Notes: generated by a model not told the origin, from the sequence alone. A stretch of DNA of 64,000 bases from Brevundimonas sp. SH203 (GCF_002157625.1 NZ_BDMM01000003.1:310001-374000), one strand, 5' to 3'. Numbered from the stretch's first letter, positions 54,215 to 63,211 are shown. Program-made: numbers and translations.

Positions 54215-55257
54215 GCCTGACCGATCTCGGCGCCGCCCTGCTGCGACGGCTGGACCCGGAACAGGCGCACCGGCTGGCGATCAGGGGGCTGGCGCTCGCC
54301 CCCCTGCCCCGCCCGCCCGCCGACGATCCGATCCTGAGGACCGACCTGGCCGGGCTGGACCTGCCCAATCCGGTCGGCCTGGCCGCTGGTCTGGACAAGA
54401 ACGGCGAGGCTCTACGCGGCCTGTCGCGGCTGGGCTTCGGCTTCGTCGAATGCGGCTCGGTCACGCCGCGCCCGCAGCCCGGAAACCCGCAGCCGCGCCT
54501 GTTCCGCCTCGGCGAAGACCGCGCCGTCATCAACCGGATGGGGTTCAACAACGCCGGGCTGGACGCCTTCGCCGCGCGGCTGGATCGGCGTCCGGCGGGC
54601 GTGGTGGTCGGCGCCAATCTGGGGGCCAACAAGGACACAGAGGACAAGGCGGCGGACTATGTGGCGGGTCTGGAACGGCTGGCCGGGCGCGCCTCCTATT
54701 TCACCGTCAACATCTCCTCGCCCAATACGCCGGGCCTGCGCGCGCTTCAGGGCCGCGAGCAGCTGGACGACCTTCTGGGCCGCATCGACGCCGCCCGCCC
54801 CGCCTCAGGCCCCGCTCGCGTACCCGTCTTCCTGAAGATCGCCCCCGACCTGATCGCCGACGAGATCGGCATGATCGTCGAGGCGTCGCTGGCCCACCGG
54901 ATCGACGGTCTGATCGTGTCCAACACCACGCTGGAACGGCCCGAGACCCTGCGTTCGCCCCAGGCGCACGAGACCGGCGGCCTGTCCGGCGCCCCCATCC
55001 GCCCCTTCGCCGAAAAGGCGCTGCGCGCGGCGGCCGAGGCGGCGAACGGGTGTCTGCCCCTGATCGCGGTCGGCGGGATCGACAGCGGCGCCGAGGCCTA
55101 TGCCCGCATCCGCCTGGGCGCCTCGGCGGTCCAGCTCTATTCCGCCCTGATCTACGAAGGCCCCGGCCTGGTCGCCCGGATCAAGCGCGACCTGGCCGCC
55201 CGCCTGCGCGCCGACGGTTTTTCCACCCTGTCCCAGGCGATCGGCGCCGGCCGTTGA
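54211..55257 (+). CDS. pyrD: Dihydroorotate dehydrogenase (quinone)
   Basis: 348 residues. Class 2 PyrD oxidises dihydroorotate to orotate with FMN and passes electrons to quinone in the membrane. The N-terminal helical membrane-associating segment (DLGAALLRRLDPEQAHRLAI) is specific to class 2; the catalytic Ser lies in TVNISSPNTPGLRALQ, and FMN-binding motifs FLKIAPDL and AVGGIDSGAEAY are intact. The start ATG overlaps the DUF952 stop. Adjacent to the hybrid kinase but with a gap. Confidence 0.96.
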   Translation: MSLTDLGAALLRRLDPEQAHRLAIRGLALAPLPRPPADDPILRTDLAGLDLPNPVGLAAGLDKNGEALRGLSRLGFGFVECGSVTPRPQPGNPQPRLFRLGEDRAVINRMGFNNAGLDAFAARLDRRPAGVVVGANLGANKDTEDKAADYVAGLERLAGRASYFTVNISSPNTPGLRALQGREQLDDLLGRIDAARPASGPARVPVFLKIAPDLIADEIGMIVEASLAHRIDGLIVSNTTLERPETLRSPQAHETGGLSGAPIRPFAEKALRAAAEAANGCLPLIAVGGIDSGAEAYARIRLGASAVQLYSALIYEGPGLVARIKRDLAARLRADGFSTLSQAIGAGR

Positions 55258-55323
55258 CGGAGCGTTAGGCTCAAGCAGGGCATGGTCGCCTCGAAGCGCC
55301 TGATGGCGCCAACGGGGAAACGC

Positions 55324-57201
55324 ATGCCGCACACCACGGGCGCCGATACGGTCAGCGGCTGGACCTTCGCGGTTCGGCAACGCCGTGGCGCGATGCCGCA
55401 GCGCGTCGCCGTGGGTCTGGCCAGCAGCCTGGCGGCGACGCCCCTGGTCGGCTGGCGCATCGCCCTGGGCTGGTGCATGGCCTATGTCGCCATCCAGCTG
55501 TGGGAGGCGTTCGTCTTCTCCCCGCTGAACGCCCCGACGCCGCGCCCGATGTCCAGGGCGCGCAACATCCTCGGCGGGGCGACCATGTTCGCCAACACCG
55601 GCCTGTACGGCGCCCTGTCGCTGTTGTTGTGGCTGTATGGCGGCGTGGCGGGCGGCGTGTCGGCGGCGGTGATGCTGCCGGCGGCCATGGTCTATTCGAT
55701 GGTCAATGCGCCCCGTTCGCTGACCGTCCTGGCCTGCACCACCGCGCCCCAGGCCCTCTATATGGCCGCCTTCCCCTTCCTGCTGATCCGTCTGGGCGCG
55801 CCGGTGGGGGCGGCGATCACGGCGGCGGCGGCGGTGACGATCTTCACCATCTACTGCCTGAACGTCTGGCGTAACCTGGCCGAGCGGGTGAAGACCGAAC
55901 AGAAGGACCGGCTGCTGGCCGAGGCCCACGTCGCGCGGATGAGCCAGGAACTGCGCGAGCAGCGCGCCTTCCTCGCCGCCATCGGCCACGACCTGCGGAC
56001 CCCCATCGGCGCGATCCTGAGCGGGGCGGCGGACCTGCGCGGCGGCGACGCCGGCATGCGTCAGAACGCCGAACTGATCACCGACGCCGGCCTGATGATG
56101 AAGTCCCTGCTGGACGACCTGCTGGACCATTCCCGCATCGAGGCCGGGCGGATGAGCATCGAGGTCAAGGATTTCGACCTGCGCCAGATGCTGGCCCATA
56201 CGCTGCAGCTGTGGCGCGCCCAGGCCGACGCCAAGGGGCTGAGACTGCGGATCGAGGGCGCCGCCCTGACGCCGCGCATGGTCAAGGGCGACGTCATCCG
56301 CATTCGCCAGGTGCTGAACAACCTGTTGTCCAACGCCATGAAGTTCACCGAGACCGGGTCGATCACCCTGCGGGTCCAGGCCTGGCCAGAGGAACCCTCG
56401 AACTACGCCCTGACGTTCGAGATCGCCGACACCGGCCCCGGCATGACGCACGATCAGCTGGCGCGCCTGTTCACCCCGTTCGACCAGACGGCCGAGGGCG
56501 TCACCGCCCGTTACGGCGGGTCCGGGCTGGGGCTGGCCATCAGCCGCAATCTGGCGGACCTGATGGGCGGACGGCTGACGGTGCGCAGCACGCCGGGCCA
56601 GGGCTCGCGCTTCACCGTCTCACTGGTGTTGCCGCGCGGCGAGACGACCGGACAGGCCGTCGAGACGGTCGACGAAAGCCGGCTGGAGATCGCCCGCGCC
56701 TTGATCCCGGCCGCACCCCTGCCGGAGCCGCTGCCGGAGCCTCCTCCGGTCATCGAGGCGGCCGAACCCGAAGCGGAGCCCGAACAGGACGACGACGCCG
56801 ACCGGCCGCTGCGCCTGCTGGTGGTGGACGACCACGACATCAATCGCCGCGCGGTCCAGCTGATCCTTCAGCCGCTGGGGTGCGAGATCACCACCGCCGC
56901 CGACGGCCTGATCGCGCTGGAACGCTGCGAGGAGACGGTGTTCGACGTCATCTTCATGGATGTGCGGATGCCCGAGCTGGACGGGCGCGAGACGACCCGT
57001 CGCCTGCGGGCCGGCCAGGGTCCGAACGCCCTGACGCCCGTGGTCGCCGTCACCGCCGACACGGCGCCCGAGGACGTCGCCGCCTGCCAGGCGGCCGGCA
57101 TGGCCTATTTCGTCTCCAAGCCCCTGACGCCTCCGGCCCTGATCGGCGCCCTGCAGCACGTGTTGGAAGAAACGGCTCAGGCCCGCTCCGAGGCCGCCTG
57201 A
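55324..57201 (+). CDS. Hybrid sensor histidine kinase/response regulator
   Basis: About 625 residues. Six or so membrane helices (up to about residue 185) and a short coiled coil lead to HisKA (FLAAIGHDLRTPIGAILSGA, an unusual IGHD in place of MSHE) and HATPase (NNLLSNAMKFTETG, DTGPGMTHDQLARLFTPF, GGSGLGLAISRNL). An acidic Pro/Glu linker then joins a receiver domain (VVDDHDINRRAVQLIL, FMDVRMPELDGRE with the phospho-Asp, and VSKPLTP). ATG 55324 has GGGGA 8 bases upstream; 55282 is possible. The 3' end overlaps the convergent nuclease by 25 bases. Confidence 0.93.
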   Translation: MPHTTGADTVSGWTFAVRQRRGAMPQRVAVGLASSLAATPLVGWRIALGWCMAYVAIQLWEAFVFSPLNAPTPRPMSRARNILGGATMFANTGLYGALSLLLWLYGGVAGGVSAAVMLPAAMVYSMVNAPRSLTVLACTTAPQALYMAAFPFLLIRLGAPVGAAITAAAAVTIFTIYCLNVWRNLAERVKTEQKDRLLAEAHVARMSQELREQRAFLAAIGHDLRTPIGAILSGAADLRGGDAGMRQNAELITDAGLMMKSLLDDLLDHSRIEAGRMSIEVKDFDLRQMLAHTLQLWRAQADAKGLRLRIEGAALTPRMVKGDVIRIRQVLNNLLSNAMKFTETGSITLRVQAWPEEPSNYALTFEIADTGPGMTHDQLARLFTPFDQTAEGVTARYGGSGLGLAISRNLADLMGGRLTVRSTPGQGSRFTVSLVLPRGETTGQAVETVDESRLEIARALIPAAPLPEPLPEPPPVIEAAEPEAEPEQDDDADRPLRLLVVDDHDINRRAVQLILQPLGCEITTAADGLIALERCEETVFDVIFMDVRMPELDGRETTRRLRAGQGPNALTPVVAVTADTAPEDVAACQAAGMAYFVSKPLTPPALIGALQHVLEETAQARSEAA

Positions 57202-57608
57202 CCCGTCACCTCGGCGACCAGAGACGCGGCGAAGTCGGGCCGACGCATCTCGCATTCCCACACCACGACAACGCGCCATCCGTCCGCCAGCAGGGCCTGA
57301 ACGGCGGCGGCGTCGCGGGCGCGGTTGCGGGCGATCTTGGCGATCCAGTAGTCGGCGTTGCTCTTGGGCCGGCGCGCGCCGCGCGGGCAGTCGTGGCCGT
57401 GCCAGAAGCAGCCGTGGACGAACAGGGCGACGCGCCGGCCCTTCATCACCACGTCCGGCCGACCGGGCAGGCCGCCGCCGCCCAGCCGATAGCCGATCCC
57501 GGCCGCGCGCAGAACCTTGCGCACGGCCAGTTCCGGCGACGTGTCCCGCCCCTTCACGCGACGCATCACGGCGCTGCGCTTTTCCGGGCTGAACACATCG
57601 GTCGTCAT
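57177..57608 (-). CDS. Very short patch repair (Vsr) endonuclease homologue
   Basis: 143 residues. VFSPEKRSAVMRRVKGRDTS, GGGLPGRPDVVMKGRRVALF, VHGCFWHGHDC and VVVWECEMRR are the Vsr signature, with Asp 52, His 65, His 70/72 and the Cys residues in place. No methyltransferase is near it, and its GC content and codon use match the core genome. It may be a house-keeping T:G mismatch nuclease or be retained from an old modification system. Overlaps the convergent hybrid kinase by 25 bases. Confidence 0.92.
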   Translation of the reverse strand: MTTDVFSPEKRSAVMRRVKGRDTSPELAVRKVLRAAGIGYRLGGGGLPGRPDVVMKGRRVALFVHGCFWHGHDCPRGARRPKSNADYWIAKIARNRARDAAAVQALLADGWRVVVVWECEMRRPDFAASLVAEVTGQAASERA

Positions 57609-57660
57609 CCTTCTTCGGTCCAGACTACCGCTTCGCGACTTGAGCCTGGACCGAAGGCCC

Positions 57661-58146
57661 TCAAAGCTGCGCCAGCAGATGCTCGGCCGAGGACACCTTG
57701 AACTCGCCGCCCTGTTCGATGTTCAGCTGGGTCACGACGCCGTCCTTGACCAGCATGGAATAGCGCTGCGAACGCTCGCCCAGGCCGAAACCCGAACCGT
57801 CCAACACAAGGCCCAGGGCCTTGGTCAGGTCGCCGTTGCCGTCGGCCAGCATGACGATGCTGTCGTCCGCGACGCCCTGGCTGTCGGCCCAGGCCTTCAT
57901 GACGAAGGCGTCGTTGACCGAGATACAGGCCACCGTGTCGACGCCCTTGCCCTGGATGTCCGACAGATGATCCTTGAAGCCCGGCAGGTGGCGGGCCGAG
58001 CAGGTCGGGGTGAAGGCGCCGGGCACGGCGAACAGGGCCACGGTCTTGCCGGCGAAGATGTCGGCCGTGTTGACGGGCTTGGGCCCTTCGGCCGTGGCCT
58101 GGGCCAGGGTCGCGTCAGGGATGCGATCGCCGATCTGGATGGTCAT
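57661..58146 (-). CDS. Peroxiredoxin (Prx5/AhpE-like, hydroperoxide reductase)
   Basis: 161 residues. The peroxidatic Cys 49 is in AVPGAFTPTCSARHLPGF, the hallmark of the Prx5 subfamily, and the later DGSGFGLGERSQRYSMLVKDG and LNIEQGGEFKVSSAEHLL complete the fold. It reduces hydrogen peroxide and organic peroxides, probably with glutaredoxin or thioredoxin as donor. Start MTIQIGDRIPDA at 58146. Divergent from the YqgE gene. Confidence 0.94.
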   Translation of the reverse strand: MTIQIGDRIPDATLAQATAEGPKPVNTADIFAGKTVALFAVPGAFTPTCSARHLPGFKDHLSDIQGKGVDTVACISVNDAFVMKAWADSQGVADDSIVMLADGNGDLTKALGLVLDGSGFGLGERSQRYSMLVKDGVVTQLNIEQGGEFKVSSAEHLLAQL

Positions 58147-58297
58147 GGGGGTCTCCGCGGACAGGGAAGGGATGAAGGGGAAAGGCGGGGCGTCGCACGG
58201 ATATGAAACGCCGCCTGCGACACATAGAGGCCGCCGGCCCAACCGCAAGCGTCCGTGTCTTGCGCCCGCCGCTTTCGCGACGGATGATGACCGGATC

Positions 58298-58867
58298 ATG
58301 AGCGAAGCCTCCACCCTGACCGGCCGCCTGCTGGTGGCCATGCCCGGCATCGACGATCCCCGGTTCGAACACGCCGTCATCCTGATCTGCGCCCACGGGC
58401 CGGATCATGCGATGGGGCTCAGGCTGGACCGGCCCGCGCCGGGCGTGGATCTGAAGACGGTGCTGGACAAGCTGGACGCCCCCGCCCCGGACCAGTCGAT
58501 CGGCCGGGTCGTGCTGATGGGCGGGCCGGTGGAGCGCGAGCGCGGCTTCGTCCTGCATACCGACGACTGGATGATCGGCGAGGACAGCCTGCCCTTCGGC
58601 GACGGCCTGGCCATGACCGGCACGCGCGAGGCCCTGACGGCCATGACCGACGACGTGGGCGGCCCGCGCCGCTCGGCCCTGCTGCTGGGCTACGCCGGCT
58701 GGGGCGAGGGTCAGCTGGAGGAGGAGCTGGCCGACAATGTCTGGCTGACCGCCGAGGCGGACATGGATCTGATCTTCGACGGCGAACACACGTCGAAATG
58801 GACGCGCGCCCTGGCCCAGCTGGGCGTGGACGCGGCCATGCTGTCCACCCAGGGCGGCCGGGCCTGA
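58298..58867 (+). CDS. YqgE/AlgH family protein
   Basis: 189 residues. LTGRLLVAMPGIDDPRFEHAV, HAMGLRLDRPAP, MGGPVERERGFVLH and LLGYAGWGEGQLEEELADN are the YqgE/AlgH signature. The family's function is not settled. The start at 58298 (ATGAGCGAAGCC) is used; a longer frame would overlap the peroxiredoxin promoter. Its 3' end is convergent with the phosphatase-kinase gene, 7 bases away. Confidence 0.93.
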   Translation: MSEASTLTGRLLVAMPGIDDPRFEHAVILICAHGPDHAMGLRLDRPAPGVDLKTVLDKLDAPAPDQSIGRVVLMGGPVERERGFVLHTDDWMIGEDSLPFGDGLAMTGTREALTAMTDDVGGPRRSALLLGYAGWGEGQLEEELADNVWLTAEADMDLIFDGEHTSKWTRALAQLGVDAAMLSTQGGRA

Positions 58868-58874
58868 CCGAACC

Positions 58875-60575
58875 CTATCGCGTCGCCATCGAGATCAGGA
58901 AGGCCAGCAGCAGGATCAGGCTGACGCCCTGCCAGAACCGCACCGGATCGCGTTCGATCAGCGACAGCTGACGCGGCGGCGGGGCGGCGACGGCGCTGCC
59001 CGTCTCCAGCACATGGATCAGCTCCTCGACATCCTGGAACCGCTCGTTCGGATCGACGGCCGTAGCGCGCAATATGGCCGCCTCCAGCCAGGCGGGCATG
59101 TCGGGGCGGTGACGGGTCGGGGGCGCCGGGGCGCGGTCGAAACGCGGCGCGTCCGCCGGATCGACCTCGCCCCACGGATAGGTGCGGGTGAACAGGCGAT
59201 ACAGGGTGACGCCCAGCGCGAACTGGTCGGTCAGGGCGTTGCCCGCCTCGCCCGCATACATCTCCGGCGCCTTGAAGCCGGCGGTGCCCGGCGCCTCGGC
59301 CTCGGCGAACTCCTCGGCCAGCCTGAGCCGCGCCACGCCCAGATCGACCAGCTTCAGCCCCCCGCCCGGCTCCAGGATCACATTGTCCGGCTTGATGTCG
59401 CGGTGCGTCACCCCCGCCCGGTGCAGGGCCGAGACGGCGCGCGCCAGCGGCAGGGCGACGGCGATCCCCTCGGCGATCGGATAGGGCCCCTCCTCGGCCA
59501 GATGCGCGTGCAGGGTGCGACCGGCGTGGAAGGGTTGGGCGATGTAGAGGCGGCTCTGGCGGCCCACGTCCAGCGTCAGAACCTTGCCGACATGGGGGCT
59601 GTCGATGCGCCGGCCGATGAAGGCTTCGCGCAGAAAGGCGGTGCGGGCGCCGCGTTCGGACACCACGGCGGGCTTGGGGAATTTCAGCACCACCACGCCC
59701 GCGTCGCCCAGCGTGTCCCTGGCCAGGAACAGGCGGGTGTAGCGGCCGTCCGCGATCAGCCGTTGCAGCACGAAGCCGTCCACCGTCTCGCCCACGACCG
59801 GCGGCGGCGCGATGGCCAGCCCCTCCGCCTCAGCGGTGATCGCCTCCCAGTCCGGCGCGCCGGTGCGGACCACGTCGATGACGATGACGGTGGCGTTGTC
59901 GCGCGCGCCCGCCGCCTCGACCTCGGCCAGGATGGCGCGGGCGTCCGCGTCCGGCGATCCCCGACGCGCCAGCAGACCCGCCAGCGCCGCCTCGCCCAGC
60001 ACCCCATGCACCCCGTCGGTGGTCAGCAGCAGCCGGTCGTGCGGTTCCAGCCGCACCTGGCGCACGTCCAGCTTGACGTCCGCCTCTATGCCCACGGCGC
60101 GATACAGGACGTGGCTCATCCCCTGCTGGGCGCGGGTGTGATCCTCGGTCAACCGGGTCAGGGCGCCGTCGCGGAAATGCCAGGCGCGGCTGTCGCCGAC
60201 ATGCAGGGCCACCGCCTCGCGCCCGCGCATGACCAGGGCGGTGAAGGTGGTCGCCGCCCCCTCCATCGCCGGATCGACGCGCCCCTTGGCGTGAAGCCAG
60301 CGGTTGAAGCCCCTCAGCGCCTTGATCCCGTTGGCGGCGATGCCGTTCAGCGGATTCTGGTCCAGATAGCCGTCGATGAAGCTGCGCGTCGTCAGCTCGG
60401 CCGCCATCCGCCCGGCCTTGGAGCCGGACACCCCGTCGGCGATCACGGCCACCACCCCATGCTCGCGCTGTTCAGCCGTCGTGCCGATGTGGACGCCGCC
60501 GAAATCCTGATTGTCGGCCTTCGGACCCTGCGCGGTCGCGAAGCCGGCGGCGATCTCCAGTCGGGCGTCGGTCAT
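58875..60575 (-). CDS. Bifunctional PP2C phosphatase / Ser-Thr kinase with C-terminal membrane anchor
   Basis: 566 residues in one chain. The PP2C part (1-235) has KADNQDFGG, VIADGVSG, ALHVGDSRAW, LLLTTDGVHG and ARDNATVIVID, i.e. all metal ligands. The kinase part (about 265-520) has VVLKFPKP (Lys), VTHRDIKPDNV and DLGVARL in place of DFG, and APEMYAGE. A single hydrophobic helix (VSLILLLAFLISMA) closes the protein. Such fusions switch a shared substrate both ways; their target is unknown here. Convergent with yqgE. Confidence 0.94.
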   Translation of the reverse strand: MTDARLEIAAGFATAQGPKADNQDFGGVHIGTTAEQREHGVVAVIADGVSGSKAGRMAAELTTRSFIDGYLDQNPLNGIAANGIKALRGFNRWLHAKGRVDPAMEGAATTFTALVMRGREAVALHVGDSRAWHFRDGALTRLTEDHTRAQQGMSHVLYRAVGIEADVKLDVRQVRLEPHDRLLLTTDGVHGVLGEAALAGLLARRGSPDADARAILAEVEAAGARDNATVIVIDVVRTGAPDWEAITAEAEGLAIAPPPVVGETVDGFVLQRLIADGRYTRLFLARDTLGDAGVVVLKFPKPAVVSERGARTAFLREAFIGRRIDSPHVGKVLTLDVGRQSRLYIAQPFHAGRTLHAHLAEEGPYPIAEGIAVALPLARAVSALHRAGVTHRDIKPDNVILEPGGGLKLVDLGVARLRLAEEFAEAEAPGTAGFKAPEMYAGEAGNALTDQFALGVTLYRLFTRTYPWGEVDPADAPRFDRAPAPPTRHRPDMPAWLEAAILRATAVDPNERFQDVEELIHVLETGSAVAAPPPRQLSLIERDPVRFWQGVSLILLLAFLISMATR

Positions 60576-60675
60576 GGGCGTACTGTGTGGGATCGCAGCG
60601 GCGATGGCTAGGCTGAAGCGCAGCTGTATGGATCGACCATATAGCGCCGCTTTCTGAAGTCGGTTAGGAGCGTTT

Positions 60676-61254
60676 ATGACCTCTAGATACGCGACCGACC
60701 GTTTCCGATCCTATCTCGCCTCAGACGAAAATGTTTTGTGGGCGGGGCAGCCGAAACAGGGCCTGACAGTCAGCGGAAAGGACATTTTCCTCATTCCATT
60801 CAGCCTGCTTTGGGGCGGCTTTGCGATCCTCTGGAATGCAATGGTGTGGATTATGCCGGGCGGCGATCAAGGGGACCTGTGGTTCTTTCGCCTATTTGGA
60901 CTGCCATTCCTTATCGTCGGCCTTTACCTGATCGTCGGCCGGTTCATTCACGATGCGATGATCAGAAAAACCCAGTTCTACGCCGTGACGAACCAGCGCG
61001 TTCTGATGTTGCTTGATCGCAAACAGCCCAAGCTCACATCCTTGGAAATTCGCCGCTTACCGAAGCTGGAGCTGTCCGAACACAGCGACGGAACAGGCAG
61101 CATCGTGTTCGAAGGCAACTGGATGACCTCGGCTATCGCCATGAATGGATTTGGGCTCTGGGCCCCGTCGCTTGGCGGCTCCTCGCAGTTCCAGCAGATC
61201 AGCAATCCGAGACAAGTCTACGATCTCATCAGGGCGCAGGATCGTCTCGGCTAG
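60676..61254 (+). CDS. PH-domain-like membrane protein
   Basis: 192 residues. Two membrane helices (about 37-58 and 74-97) precede a C-terminal PH-like region (RKTQFYAVTNQRVLMLLDRK, SLEIRRLPKLELSEHSDGTG, IVFEGNWM). The N-terminal RSYLASDENVLWAGQPKQGL is the usual lead-in for bacterial PH-domain membrane proteins. Its codon use is clearly less GC-biased than that of its neighbours, which suggests recent acquisition. Ligand unknown. Confidence 0.83.
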   Translation: MTSRYATDRFRSYLASDENVLWAGQPKQGLTVSGKDIFLIPFSLLWGGFAILWNAMVWIMPGGDQGDLWFFRLFGLPFLIVGLYLIVGRFIHDAMIRKTQFYAVTNQRVLMLLDRKQPKLTSLEIRRLPKLELSEHSDGTGSIVFEGNWMTSAIAMNGFGLWAPSLGGSSQFQQISNPRQVYDLIRAQDRLG

Positions 61255-61290
61255 GTTCAATCGACATTCGTGAAGGCAGGTGTCTCGGCT

Positions 61291-61419
61291 CGTCATCCCG
61301 GGGCTGAGCGGAGCGAGGAACCCGGAACCCAGGGGGCCGGTCCCGTTGTTGAACGCATCCAACGCCTGATGCCCGCTCCTGGGTTCCGGGTTCGTCCTTC
61401 GGACGCCCCGGAATGACAG
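61291..61419. repeat. Dispersed repeat family B, copy 2
   Basis: The left arm (61291-61334, CGTCATCCCGGGGCTGAGCG then GAACCCGGAACCCAGG) and right arm (61376-61419, CCTGGGTTCCGGGTTC then CCCCGGAATGAC) are inverted. It is in opposite orientation to the copy at 35839. The left arm shares its pattern with the arms that flank the GIY-YIG gene. Confidence 0.85.
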
Positions 61420-61478
61420 TCATGGGCTGAATGTCGATTGAACCTAGATGCCGACGGCGGCCAAGGCATGAAGGCTGA

Positions 61479-62261
61479 TCATAGCGCGAGGATCGCGCGC
61501 ACCGCCACATAGACGGCGACGATCAGGATCAGCCCGGCGAACAGCCGGCGCCCCATGACGACATTGGCGCCCAGCCGTTTCGACAGTGGCAGACCCATCG
61601 CCGTGCCCGCGACCCCGCCCACCGCCATGGCGGCGACCAGGGCGGGATCGACCCAGCCCGACAGGGCGTAGTTGCCGGCCGTCGTCGCGCCGAACGCCGC
61701 GACGCTGAGCAGAGAGGCGGCCTGCGCCGTGGCCAGGCTCATCCCCGTCGAGGCCATCAGGCCCGGCACGATCAAAAAGCCGCCGCCGATGCCGAAGAAG
61801 CCCGCCGCCGATCCCACCCCCGCCCCCGTCAGGCCGACGCCCGGCGACATGGACCAGTTCAGCCGGGGTTCGGGACGGGCGACCGCCGGTCTGGAGCGCA
61901 GCATCGACAGGCCCACGGCCGCCATGGCGACGGCGAAGATCAGCAAAAGCCGATGGCCGTCGATCATCTTGGCCAGGGACGACCCCAGCCAAGCCCCGGC
62001 CGCCCCGGTGACGGCGAACAGGATGGCGCAGGGCCAGCGCACCCGCCCGGCCCGGGCGTGGCCGGCCAGAGCCGTCAGGGCGTTCAGCGCCACCCCCGCC
62101 GCTGACACGCCGATGGCGATGTGCGGATCGCTGACCCCGACCAGATAGAGCAGCAGCGGCGCCGCCAGCACCGACCCGCCGCCGCCGAACAGCGTCAGCA
62201 ACAGGCCCACGACGCCGCCGCTGAACACGGCCAGGCCCAAAGGCAGCAGATCGGTCGTCAT
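61479..62261 (-). CDS. TauE/SafE family sulfite exporter
   Basis: 260 residues, about eight membrane helices in two repeats (GVVGLLLTLFGGGGSVLAAP and AGVGSAAGFFGIGGGFLIVP, each with the family GGGG/GIGGG loop). TauE/SafE proteins export sulfite or sulfonates. It is the last gene of a three-gene operon with an ArsR regulator and a rhodanese; in such operons the exporter removes sulfite produced during sulfide oxidation. It lies 4 bases after the rhodanese. Confidence 0.93.
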   Translation of the reverse strand: MTTDLLPLGLAVFSGGVVGLLLTLFGGGGSVLAAPLLLYLVGVSDPHIAIGVSAAGVALNALTALAGHARAGRVRWPCAILFAVTGAAGAWLGSSLAKMIDGHRLLLIFAVAMAAVGLSMLRSRPAVARPEPRLNWSMSPGVGLTGAGVGSAAGFFGIGGGFLIVPGLMASTGMSLATAQAASLLSVAAFGATTAGNYALSGWVDPALVAAMAVGGVAGTAMGLPLSKRLGANVVMGRRLFAGLILIVAVYVAVRAILAL

Positions 62262-62265
62262 GGCG

Positions 62266-62808
62266 TCAGGCGGCCTTCGGCGCGGTTCTGTTCCAGGGCA
62301 TGACGGCCAGCACGCGCGCCATGCCGCAGAAGCCCGTGGCGCCCGCGACGAACAGGCCCGCCCCGACGAAGGCCGACAGCCCCCAGAAGGCGGGATGGAC
62401 CAACAGGCCCAGCGCCGCCCCGATCAGGATCAGGCCGCCCGCCGCCATCTGGACCTGCCGCATCAGTTCGATGGGCTTGGACCGATCCGCGCGCACGTCC
62501 AGCCCGTGCGCCTTCCACGCCTCCAGCCCGCCTTCGAGAACGAAGGCCTGGCCCGACACGCACGCCGCCAGACGGTCGCGATTGACCTCGGTGCGGTTGC
62601 CGGTGCGGCAGGTGAAGATCACCGCGCGCCCGTTCGCCTGGCTCTGGGAGAACCGATCCAGGGACGACAGCGGCGCATGGACGGCGCCGACGACGTGTTC
62701 CCGGGCGAACTCGTCGGGTTCGCGAATGTCGATCAGAACCGCCTCGCCCGCCTTCAGGCGGCGCGAAACCTCGGCGGGGGACAGGGGGGTCAGGACGCTC
62801 ATGGACAT
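62266..62808 (-). CDS. Rhodanese / DUF2892 fusion protein
   Basis: 180 residues (178 from a Met at 62802). The rhodanese domain (about 1-110) has VLIDIREPDEFAREHV and the active-site loop IFTCRTGNRT with catalytic Cys, and the C-terminal half has two membrane helices of the DUF2892 type (QVQMAAGGLILIGAALGLLV, AFVGAGLFVAGATGFCGMA). The start ATG overlaps the stop of the ArsR gene (TGATG). It likely moves persulfide sulfur to or from glutathione at the inner face of the membrane. Confidence 0.92.
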   Translation of the reverse strand: MSMSVLTPLSPAEVSRRLKAGEAVLIDIREPDEFAREHVVGAVHAPLSSLDRFSQSQANGRAVIFTCRTGNRTEVNRDRLAACVSGQAFVLEGGLEAWKAHGLDVRADRSKPIELMRQVQMAAGGLILIGAALGLLVHPAFWGLSAFVGAGLFVAGATGFCGMARVLAVMPWNRTAPKAA

Positions 62809-63149
62809 CAGGCCTTTTCGGAAGAGGCGGGGGGACAATAGATTTCGGCCAGCACGGCGATGACCTTCAGGACCGCCGGGTCGGCGATGCGGTAGAAGAT
62901 GGCCGTGCCGTCACGCCGCGTGGCGACCAGCGCCTCGTCGCGCAGCCTGGCCAGATGTTGGGACAGGGCCGACTGCGACAGGCCGACCATCGGCAGAAGC
63001 TGGCCCACCGACAGTTCGCCCTCGCCCAGTTGGCACAGGATCATCAGACGCTTCTCGTTGGACAGGGCGCGCAGCAGCGCCGCCGCCTCGCCCGCGCTGG
63101 CCTGGAATTGTTCGATGCCGATGGTCTGAAGGTCGATCATGGCGACCAT
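62808..63149 (-). CDS. BigR/SqrR-like ArsR-family persulfide sensor
   Basis: 113 residues (110 from a Met at 63140). The ArsR winged helix is clear (LRALSNEKRLMILCQL, GLSQSALSQHLARLRDEALV). Two Cys occupy the expected sensing positions: in RLMILCQL and IYCPP, which in BigR/SqrR form a tetrasulfide or disulfide under persulfide stress and release DNA. It lacks the metal-site Cys pair of ArsR itself. It heads the operon with rhodanese and TauE and is divergent from a persulfide dioxygenase-like gene. Start is uncertain because neither Met has a good ribosome site. Confidence 0.9.
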   Translation of the reverse strand: MVAMIDLQTIGIEQFQASAGEAAALLRALSNEKRLMILCQLGEGELSVGQLLPMVGLSQSALSQHLARLRDEALVATRRDGTAIFYRIADPAVLKVIAVLAEIYCPPASSEKA

Positions 63150-63160
63150 AATATGAGCAG

Positions 63161-63175
63161 TTGCTAAATAAGCAA
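63161..63175. promoter_or_regulatory. Candidate BigR operator
   Basis: TTGCT-AAATA-AGCAA is a perfect 5-bp inverted repeat with a 5-bp spacer in an AT-rich stretch between the divergent ArsR-type and dioxygenase-like genes. The flanks (ATATG on the left, AATATG on the right) extend the symmetry. The short AT-rich palindrome suits a BigR/SqrR binding site that would control both directions. Confidence 0.55.
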
Positions 63176-63211
63176 TACCTAATATGTTGGGCGTCGAAAG
63201 GCGTTCTTCCC

